From contig NC_055986.1 in the NCBI RefSeq assembly GCF_018446385.1, positions 28,765,593-28,829,592 on the forward strand: DNA of 64,000 nt, read 5' to 3'. The notes under the pieces are model-generated. The model saw nothing but the letters and a program-made list of their open reading frames with translations, was not told the origin of the DNA and ran no database searches. How positions within the stretch are numbered: the first letter of the stretch is position 1; each line of letters starts with the position of its first letter. Position numbers and translations under genes: made by a program. Origin of the DNA: Zingiber officinale. Its lineage: Eukaryota; Streptophyta; Magnoliopsida; Zingiberales; Zingiberaceae. Of this stretch, positions 54,701 through 64,000 are shown piece by piece.

Positions 54701-57700
54701 CCTTAGACACTTTCATACCTCTATTGGAATATCATCTGGTCCAACAACTTTTCCATTTTACATTCCATTTGAAACTTGTTCTACTTCCGAAATTTGAATT
54801 TTACAATAAAAATTTAAATTTCTATAGTCATTTGACTTATGTAAATTACCTAAGTTAAGTTGGTCGCCTAAATATTCATTAAAAAGTTGATAAAAGAATC
54901 TCTTCCATCGTTCTTTTATTTCTCTATCATTTACTAGTACCTTATTGCATTTATCTTTAATACATTTTATTTAAATAAGATTTCTTGTGTTTCTTTCTCT
55001 CATTTTAGCTATTCTATAAATGTCTCTTTCCCCTTTTTTTATCCAATTTTTGATATAATCGTTCAAAAGTTTTATTAATATATAATTGCTTGTAAGCTAT
55101 TTATTTTTCCTTCACTTTCTCTTATACTTTCTCATTTCACCACCAAGATTCCTTAGTGGTGCATATCCCTTTGACTCACCGAGTAAACTCTTAGCTACTA
55201 TTTTCAACTTTGATACCATCTTATTCATGTCGTATTAGTCACCGAATATTTCACCTAATATTTGTACTCCTGTTTTCTCCTTAAATATATTTTGTTTCTC
55301 ATTCTTTAACTTTCACTACTTAATTTTAAGAGTCGTATATATTTTTTTTCTATTGATACTATGTTTGAGACGTATATCTAACACTACTAACCGGGTTGTT
55401 AAGCTTTCTCCTAGATGACATTACAATCTTTACCAATCTTTCTATCCCTTTTCCTAATCATAAGAAAGTCAATTTCGATTTATTATTTCCACTTTTGAAA
55501 ATGATCAAGTGTTCTTCTTTTCTTAAAAAAATGTGTTAGCTAATATAAGGTTATATGCTATTGCAAAATCCAATATAGTCTTGCCTTCTTCATTTCTTGT
55601 TCTAAACTCATAACCCTTATGTACCCTCTCAAAATCTTGATCTTTCACTCCGACATGTCCATTTAGATCACCTCATATTAAAATCATTTTATTTGGTAGA
55701 ATGTTCCAACATTTTGATTTGATAGCTTTATCTAATCCTACTTGCGGTGCATATATGCTAATTACATTAATAGTTTCTTTCACTACTATTATTTTAAGAG
55801 CTATAATTATATCCCTTTTTCTAAATATTCTTACAACTTCATCTTTTAACAAACTATATACAACAATATCCATTTCATTTCTTGTTTTACTCTTTCCTAT
55901 GTACCATAACTTAAAACCCGAGTTCTTTATCTTCTTTGCCGTCTCGCCTATCCATTTTGTCTCTTGTACACATAAAATACTCATTTTTCTTTTAGTCATT
56001 GCATCTACTACCTTATTGATTTACAAGTGAGGGTTCCTATGCTATATGTTCCAAATCTTAAACTATTAGTTTTCCTATAATATTTGTTTTTATCCAACCT
56101 ATGGTGTGAGAATTCTTGTCTATTTAATACTACACCCAAGTTCTCATGGAGATATAGCGGTCCTTGCCGATACGTTACATGAATTCTTGTATATTTAGCA
56201 CTGCACCCGAGTTCTGGAGATGTAGTGGTCCTTGCCGAGACATTACAGTCGGACCTTTGTAACACGTTCCTTCCATTGGTACAATTGTTTAATTAATCCA
56301 TTTATTGAACATTTGTCATACTTTGATATTGGCTGGCAACCCTCATCTTTTATCCAAACTTGGTACCGGCCATGTCTGGTTCATCCTACTGTGAGTAAGA
56401 AAGTTATCCCATGTTATAAGATTAGGTTAGCAACTTGGAATATAGTAACTTCACCATGGAAAAGACTAGAATGAGTTGATGTCATGATCAGAAAAACAAT
56501 TAACATAATTTGCTTATAAGAAACCAAACAAGTTGGAGAAAAGGGCTAGAGAAGTAGATATGTAGGTATGGAAAGGGGTTGATAAAGGTTGCAAGAATAA
56601 GGTTGTCTAAATTAAGAAATCTCGAGATAGAATCATCATGCTAAAATTGATTTAAGGAAATGAGATACTAGAATTCTAGGCACTTATGCCCCTCAAGGAA
56701 GACTTAATAATCAGATCAAAAGATAAATATGGGAGATTCTAGAGGAAGTTATTCACTATATAATAAAATTATACTTGGATGGAATTTAAATGGACATGTG
56801 GGGAATCTTGTGAGAATATAAAAGTGCACATGCAGGTTTTAGAATTTGTGAAAGAAATGAGGGTAGTACAATTTTGGATCTCACTGCATTTTATGATCTT
56901 ATGATTATTGCTACGTTTTTTTAAAAAGAGAATTGAGCATTTGATTTGGTTACTTTTTGAAGTGGCAATAATTACAGTCTTTTTTTTCCTTACTAGAAGT
57001 TAGAATTGGGGGTAAATCTGACTAACCAATGCCATCTATGAAGATCTAGGTTTTAAAAAATATAAGAAGAAAAGAAATTATTCCTAATTTTAGTAGACCT
57101 TGAGGAATTTTAAGGATAATATCATAAGACTTCTCAAAGATAGAATCATAAAAATACTAATATAAAATAAAGAGTTTGATAATACTGATGTTATATGGAC
57201 TGTGATGGCAAATAAGAACACGAATACAGCTAGATCCATTATTTGAGAGCCTAAAGGTAGAGATAAAATGTATAAGGTGAGTTCGTGGTACCAAAGGCTA
57301 TTAGTTTAAAGAAGTTATGTTGTAATGATTAACAAAGTTTAAAAAATAATTTAAATAGGTCTAAAGTAGCTAAAATTGATTGAAAAAGCTATAAACATGA
57401 AAAATTTAAAAGCATATTACAGATTCTATAATAATTTAGGAATTAAGAATGAGGAGAAATATACTTATTTGATTGCAAAAGCTTGAAAAAGGAAATGTGG
57501 TGACTTAGGTAATGCTAGATGCTAAACACAAAAACCTTTTAGTTTTCATTGTTATTTCCTGAATTGAGGTTAAAGAAACTGAATGTGGCCAAAAGTGTGG
57601 GCCCGGAGGATACACCTGTAGTCTGGAAGAGTTTAGTAAAGGTATAATTAATTTAACTATTTTTTTCAATGAAATTTTATTAACAAGATGCCCAAGGAAT

Positions 57701-60700
57701 AGTTTTTAGTGCCTATTTATATAAATAAATTATATAATTGAAAGTTGTTATAGATTTAAATGGATTGAGTTGATTAGTTATACTATAAAAATTTGGGGAA
57801 GAGTTGAGAGGAAAATAAGAGATGAGACAATCATTTTTGAAAATCAACCAAAAATGCTAGGTATTTGATAATACAACTGGAAAAATACAGAGAAAAGAAG
57901 GATTGCATAGGATTTTTATTGATTTGTGAAAAGCTTATGTTAGAGTCCTTAACATACTATTGTAGTGGATCTTGGAGAAGATAAACTTATCTAGTAATTA
58001 TACTCATGTAAATATGTATCATAATGCTGTTATTACTTATTAGTGGTAGAACTTCTAGATACATTACTAATGATTTTCCTGTAGCTATAGGTTACGTCGA
58101 GGATCAAAGTGTAAGCACATTTTTTTATATTAGTTTTCGTGGATAACCTGTCATACTCTATGGATGTTAGTGTTGGGCCATAAAAAAACATATACAAAAA
58201 TAATAATATAGTAGAAATGAGAATGCTAACATGGATATGTTGAATCACTAGGAAGGATAAAATAAAATATATTAATATTAGAGAGCAACTAGATCCTACT
58301 TCCGGTAGTTGAAAAATAAGAGAAAATATGTTGAGTTTGATATATATATATATATTATATATATATATAGATATATATGCTCAAACACTAATAGTTTCTA
58401 TAGTTAGAAGTATGGAATCTACTAGAGTGGAAAGTGTAAGGCATAAAAGGAGAGATAAAAAATGATATACTTAATTTGAATGATACTGACGTTATTGCTT
58501 TGATTAGAAGTCAATGGTGGAATAGGGTTCACGTAACCGTGCTTTGACAATTGGGATAAACACAATGTGGATTTTGTCATTACTTTTTGTCACCCCTTCT
58601 TCTGTTGTTGGAATTGCTGCCGATTCAATCTATTACATATTTACATCTGCATAAAGCAAATAACTAGATGTAATTGGTTAACATGTTTGAATCGGAGCAT
58701 AAATTTAACCAATTTGTTGTTTACTCTATTGTTTTTCAGAATGTGCACCTCAAAATGTGTAGGATTACTCTTATTTAGTTAGTTTTTTTTTCATTTCGTA
58801 TGATGGACCAATTGTTTAACAATCACTTGTGCTGATAGTGAGAACCCTTGTGATAATCCACATGAAATATAATGGAGAATTGTTTGGGTTATCATGCCTT
58901 TGAGATGCTATTGACTTTGCTTCCAGCGTGGATAGGTTTCAGTCTCAGTTTTGACATGTAAAACTGTGGGTTGATTTCAGTGTGTTTCGTCTTTCTAACA
59001 TATCCTGTCAGGTTTTAATTTTTTGAATATTTTTTCTTTTGTATGCTATCTTTGTGTCTTATTCTTGTGATAATTTCATGTCCAGATTTCACCTTCTTGA
59101 GGAATTTGATGAAGGAAAACGAAGTTGTCGACGACGCTTAGCTGGCCACAACAAGCGTAGGAGGAAAAGACAGCCTGATGCCATTGCAACTGGGAATCCA
59201 TCTACTGATGAACAGACTTCTGGCTATTTATTGATAAGTCTACTCAGGATCCTGTCAAATTTGCAGTGTAATTTTCTCCAAGCACATCTTATTTTACTTG
59301 ATTTTTAATGTTATGTTTAGTTGCTTCAATTTTCTTGTTGGAACCTTTTTCAGACTCCTATATAAGTTACATGGTCTATCTTTTTGTCCTTTCTTTACTT
59401 GTTCTGTTAAAGAGCTCTTGAGCAAATACATCAGCATCTCTATTAACGACACCTCTCTTGAAGGAATCATCACATTTATGGTTCTAGGTTGATATCTGAG
59501 ATGCTTGGCTAATTTATTGTTTGCAGTGTTTGCTATCATTTGTTTTATTCACCCCATCTTTGGATTTATCTTGCAAAATCCTTCTACCTTTAGATATAGG
59601 TGCTTGATCAGTACCTGCAACCTAGCGTGTTGGTCATATTGTATATGTTAGATTCAAAACTCGATTTTTAGTAGTACATAACTAATTTAGCAGAATAGTA
59701 TTACTATGCCAACCTGAGTAGTTTATGTTTATGCTGAATAGAGGATATTTTTCCTGCCTCCTTTAGAAAGAATTAGGGGGGAAAGGCTTAGTTGTTTAGG
59801 GATGATGATATAATAGGGGATAGAGCACAATGGCGTAGAAGGATCCATATAGTTGATCTCACTAGTAGGATAAGGCTTGGTTGTTGTTGTATTGGCCATG
59901 CAGCAGATAATGTACTGTATTTTCTAAGGCTGATTTTACCTTTACATGTGTTTAACCCAGTTGAATATGTTAAATTGTTAAGCATAATAGTAAGATGTGT
60001 AACACAGGTCAGAGATTAATTTGTTAAAGGCAGTTTTCAGTTTGTCATGTGTTCACTAACAAGGGTGACGCTATGTTGAAGTTATCATTTTAACTCTTGA
60101 CAACATATGTTTCATGATGCATTTCAGATTTCATCCAAACACAGCGTATCAGTTTTGCCATCCAAACAATTATAATCATAATGAATTTCGTAGCAGGTAC
60201 ATAATAATGTGGTCATTTTTTTATTAGCCGGATACTTGATTCACATGTCTTGCCTCCGTGGTAGGTCAGACTATAATTTATACATCCATCATATTCAGTC
60301 AACTCATGGGGTTTTGCATTATTAATGATTTGTTTTCCTCATTGAAAGCATCATTTGGATATAGTCCTTACGTGCACTGTGCTCCATGTACAAACGTTAT
60401 ATGATTATCTGCATATATTCTGCTGATACTGATTATATGCTCGACAGCTGACAACCAAAATGTGGAGCTCTTGGCTCATTTGCTAGGGAGCCTTGCCAAG
60501 CTTGCCAAGTCCTTCGATCCTAGTAGCCTCTCACAACTTCTGCAGTCATCTCAGGTTCCACAAAAGTTTGAAATGGGTGCAGGAACATCCTCAAAAGTAG
60601 TTAATACTTCAGCACTAAATATTGTTTCTGTGCAAGAATATGTGAGTCACTTAAATTCAGTAGCGAACGTAACTTGCACTGCCATTGCTGAGAATCATCT

Positions 60701-63700
60701 CAAAGAGACTGATCATATACCATCTGTTGTAACCGCAAACTCCACTCATTCAAACGGCAGGGTAGCTTTTGTAGGTAAGGATTTGACTGCAGATTCTTCT
60801 CATATTTCACATTCAGTACCCATTTACCTTGTCATCTTTCCAGGAAAGAGCTTGATATTAGTTAAATTTATAATATCACAGAGCCTGTATTGGATAAGGT
60901 CAGAATCGTGGATTTTGATTTGAATGACACTTATGTTGACACACAAAAATGTGAAGAAGGAAGACAAAAACTGGCTACTGTCCCGCACACCATGATGGTT
61001 TCATCTGATTGCCCATCGTGGTTGGTGCAGGATCATCAGTCAAGTCCACTTCAAAATAGTCGTAATTCAGATTCAACATCCAACCAATCTCAATCTAGTT
61101 TCAATGGAGATGCTCAGGTATATAATTTGTTGCTTCACATTTAAAAGGCACAACCTTATCTGTCAGTATATGTGTATTCTTTTCATTCTGTGAAAGTCGG
61201 TTGATAAAAAAAAAAAAGGCAGTCCGGTGCACGAAGCTCCTGCTATGCGGGGTCCGGGAGAAGGATACATTGTATGCAGCCTTATCCTGCTTTTTGCAAG
61301 AGGCTGTTTCCAGGATTCGAACCCGTGACCTTTTGGTCATAAAGTAACAACTTCACCGTTGTGCCAAGACTCCCCTTCTGAAAGTCAGTTGATGCCATTC
61401 AGAAATATTATACTAAAATGAATGCAATTGGCTTTGATGAAACACCTCATGGCATTAATTATGTCGATAACATTCTTTCTGAAACTTAGCATGAAGTACC
61501 CAAGGAAAGGCCATGCAAGAAAAAAAGTCAGCATCCATGCTGGTGTTGGTTAGGCCCCTACTGCTTTTTATTGTTAGTCCTATGATTAAAAATCTATGGA
61601 TAGTGTAGTTTGGAAGACCAAGAATTGAACATGATTTAGGAGAGGGAGGGTTTTGTTCATTAGGGTTTTAGCTTGAACTCAGTGGTGGTGTCTTTGACAA
61701 TGACTTGTTTTTTAAACACTGTGCATTTTATCCTTAATTGATGCTAGGAAAGTGCATACAGATATGATTCAGCTGTTTGGACCTGGTGACATGAATTGTA
61801 CCATAGTTATAAATCATAATATCTTCTAAGGACCAGTTCGTAAAAGGTTGGATGTATAGCAAATCTAATCTGATCAGGGTTATAAATTGAATAGCCTTTT
61901 TCATCATCCTCACACGAGAGCTCATATGTTCTAATTTCAACTTTGGTGTTTGTAAAAAGTTAACTCCCGTTCATTTTCCCATTTTTTCAATATACTGTAA
62001 GTAGATATCTAAAATGTTATGTCTGATCTTTGAATTCTGAAAAGTTTAACTTGAACTGACTTTTATTATGATTTATTTTTTGCTATGTTATCTTATGGCA
62101 GTTTCGGACTGATAGGATCATTTTTAAACTCTTTGGCAAAGACCCTAATGATCTGCCTCTTGTTTTGCGAGCCCAGGTAGGTTCCTATATATGTTTGAAA
62201 TACATATAACATATACAAAATTCTTGCCTTCAACTAATTGTGTTTAACTGCTGGATTTTAGATTCTTGACTGGTTATCCAATAGTCCAACAGACATGGAG
62301 AGCTACATTAGACCAGGTTGTCTGATTCTAACAATATATTTACGCCAATCTGAGTCTGCATGGGTGCGGGTAAGTTACCAGACAACAATATTCCAAACTT
62401 GATTGTTGCTGTGTATTCATCTTATCCTGCCTATGCACAGCTCTGCAATGATTTAAGCACCAACCTAAATAAGCTTTTGCATAACTCCTCCGACAAAATA
62501 TGGAGAATGGGTTGGATTTTTTCAATGATACAAAACTATGCAGTTTTCATATATAATGGTATGTTAGAATTCTTGTGATTTGCACATTTCATTATTTCTG
62601 GCTTTGAATAACTTGATTTTATAAACAAACTCAAAAATGTTTTCATGCTTTTACAATTCTTCTTCAGGTCAGGTTGTACTAGACTTACCTCTGCATATCA
62701 GACAACTCAACAACCATTGCAAGATTTTGTCTGTCACACCTATTGCAGTTCCTCAATCTACGAGGGTCGAGTTTACTGTGAAGTGCTTTAATGTTGATCA
62801 ACCAACATCTAGGTATCTGTTTCATTTATATCTGATACCCTTGAATGTAATTGGAGAGGAATTCTGCCAATTTCATGTATTTGCATATGTTGCTTTAGCT
62901 TCTTTTCCACTTGTTGCCTTATCATATTTTTACAAGTTATTCAATTGGCTAGTGTAGTATGGTAATTAGTGAGCATATGGTCCCACCATTTAACTATTGC
63001 ATAATCGTGATTATTCTCAGGTTGCTATGTTCTTTTGATGGGAAATACTTGCTACAAGAAAGAATACAAGCTCTTGCTAAGGAGACTGATAGAGTTGCAG
63101 AGAATGATCTGTCTCAGTGCCTTAGCTTTTCTTGTTTGCTACCTGATGTGACAGGGAGAGGATTTATTGAGGTTTGATCTTGTTCAATTTCATATATCGA
63201 GATATTTCCACTGCCAGTTTAACTTTTATGGTGCTTATGGAGTGCTTTCTCTTGACTTCTAGCTCGAAGACTGTGGTGTAAGTGATGAGTTCCTTCCCTT
63301 CATAGTCGCAGAAGATGATGTATGCTCTGAGATTTGTATGCTGGAGAATGAAATTAACATAGTTTACTCAGATGGCCAACTTCCTGAGCAATTAGATGAA
63401 GAGAAGGCTAGAAATCAAGCTCTGGAATTTATTAACGAACTTGGATGGCTTCTGCGGAGGAACCATTACCTGTCTATTTGTTGCGAGTCAAAAATTCCTG
63501 CAAATTTATTTACATTAGCACGCTTCCAGTGGCTTATGTCATTCGCTATGGATAGAGAGTGGCCTGCAGTTGTGAAGAAACTTCTCAATATCTTTTTTAA
63601 TGGTTCAGTAAATGCAAATGGGAAATCACCTATTGAGCTTATCTTGGATGAATATCTTCTTCACAGTGCAGTACAAAGAAAGTCCAAGACTTTGGTAGAA

Positions 63701-63868
63701 GCTCTATTGAGATATGCGTCAAATAACACTTCTGAGGGAACATATCCAGACCAATTATTGTTCAGACCCGACATGCTTGGTCCCTCCGGTATAACTCCGC
63801 TACATATTGTTGCCTCCAGTGATGATGCTGAAAGTATATTGGATGCACTTACAAATGATCCTGGACAG
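51793..63868 (+). CDS. SPL: SBP-box transcription factor, SPL1/SPL12 type, 5' part
   Basis: Ten coding exons in the window: 51793-52382, 59086-59267, 60448-60774, 60882-61117, 62102-62176, 62262-62369, 62441-62558, 62668-62812, 63021-63171, 63263-63868 (2538 nt, 846 codons, phases agree); the 3' end is outside. The start [12 protein letters not shown] fits the long-SPL family; the in-frame stretch before it has no ATG. SBP domain at about 151-226: first zinc site C151, C156, C173, H176; second C192, C195, H199, C211; nuclear signal [17 protein letters not shown]. The first intron splits the domain after CQQCSR, the conserved place. Further on come [35 protein letters not shown] and [19 protein letters not shown], typical of large SPLs, and [15 protein letters not shown] starts the ankyrin region. 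It binds GTAC-core promoter sites in the nucleus. Confidence 0.95.
52383..53427. other. First part of SPL intron 1
   Basis: Intron sequence without recognised elements up to the LINE at 53428. Confidence 0.6.
53428..56270 (-). mobile_element. RTE-type LINE, nearly full length, in SPL intron 1
   Basis: The minus strand runs from an endonuclease start ([17 protein letters not shown], then [20 protein letters not shown] and [13 protein letters not shown], 56060-55720), through degraded RT, to the C-terminal signature ([20 protein letters not shown], about 53780-53720) and a TTG-type tail ('aacaacaacaacc' at 53428). Stops and frameshifts break the frame in many places. The order endonuclease, RT, short tail is that of RTE elements. 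Confidence 0.85.
56395..58545 (+). mobile_element. RTE-type LINE, opposite strand, in SPL intron 1
   Basis: Starts with an endonuclease-like [17 protein letters not shown] (56424 on), then [26 protein letters not shown] and [16 protein letters not shown]. Ends with traces of RT and of the C-terminal zone ([17 protein letters not shown] near 58230; SQWWNRVHV near 58515). Heavily broken by stops. It differs from the neighbour at 53428-56270 and lies head to head with it, the 5' ends 125 bp apart. Confidence 0.75.
58339..58379. repeat. (TA)n microsatellite
   Basis: TA-repeat tract with small breaks inside the LINE. Confidence 0.9.
59811..59890 (+). mobile_element. RTE LINE 3' tail in SPL intron 2
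   Basis: 'caatggcgtagaaggatccatatag' to 'aggataaggcttggttgttgttgt' is the plus-strand form of the RTE 3' end seen reversed at 44290 and 53428; a short 5'-truncated insertion. Confidence 0.75.
61206..61378 (-). mobile_element. Au-type SINE in SPL intron 4
   Basis: Minus-strand 'aaggggagtcttggcacaac' start, B box GGTTCGAATCC region (61315), and an end 'cgtgcaccggactgcc' followed by a T tail (A run at 61206). Target duplication TGAAAGTCGGTTGAT / TGAAAGTCAGTTGAT (61191-61205; 61379-61393), one change. Confidence 0.92.
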
Positions 63869-64000
63869 GTAGTCTCTTATCCTATTCCTGCTACGGAATC
63901 ATTCTTTATACTGGTCATTGCAGCACACGGACCAGTGAGCTTTTATTTTTGGATTTGCAAGTTGTAGCCAGTGCTGCATAGAATTTCTGGTATAAAATCA

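Overview
The window is nuclear DNA of a flowering plant. Evidence: spliced genes with plant-only families (SBP-box transcription factor, CHUP1-like protein), AT-rich intergenic DNA, Ty1/copia retroelements, hAT elements, RTE-type LINEs and Au-type SINEs. The repeat style suggests a monocot; a more exact placement (for example Zingiberales) is only a guess.

Layout. 1-5.99 kb: the 3' part of a decayed copia element whose RNase H region is split by a 2.65-kb solo LTR. 6.0-9.5 kb: AT-rich DNA with fold-back repeats and two stray host-gene exons on opposite strands (a SNF7/VPS32-like one and a PDX3-like one). 9.55-10.5 kb: solo LTR 'A'. 10.8-11.2 kb: a fold-back MITE lying just upstream of the first complete gene. 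11.3-17.5 kb (+): guanosine deaminase-like gene, 5 exons. 18.1-20.6 kb (-): GH28 polygalacturonase-like gene, 6 exons, convergent with the deaminase. 21.6-22.8 kb: diverged repeats with a MITE. 24.8-27.0 kb (-): CHUP1-like gene, 7 exons, one intron with a GC donor. 27.6-28.0 kb: SINE-like repeats.

28.7-39.6 kb is a nested pile of mobile elements. A copia element with short LTRs has solo LTR 'B' in its 5' LTR. That LTR contains an hAT element and an hAT-type MITE, and the hAT element contains another MITE. A further solo LTR 'C' sits in the reverse transcriptase region of the copia element. Each step is supported by target-site duplications and, in most cases, by restoring the interrupted sequence. 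40.2-50.1 kb holds a probable solo LTR 'D', two SINEs, a LINE fragment and two tandem duplications (716 bp, and about 750 bp). 

51.8 kb to the end (+): the first ten coding exons of a long SPL1/SPL12-type SBP-box gene. Its 6.7-kb first intron, placed inside the SBP domain, carries two RTE LINEs in opposite orientation; later introns hold another LINE tail and an Au-SINE.

The four host genes have unrelated jobs (purine breakdown, cell-wall pectin, organelle or cytoskeleton positioning, transcription) and show no sign of working together. I found no clear new biological system. The most informative structures are the dated order of nested insertions, the captured exon pair near 6.5-7.4 kb, and the palindrome arrays inside several LTR families.
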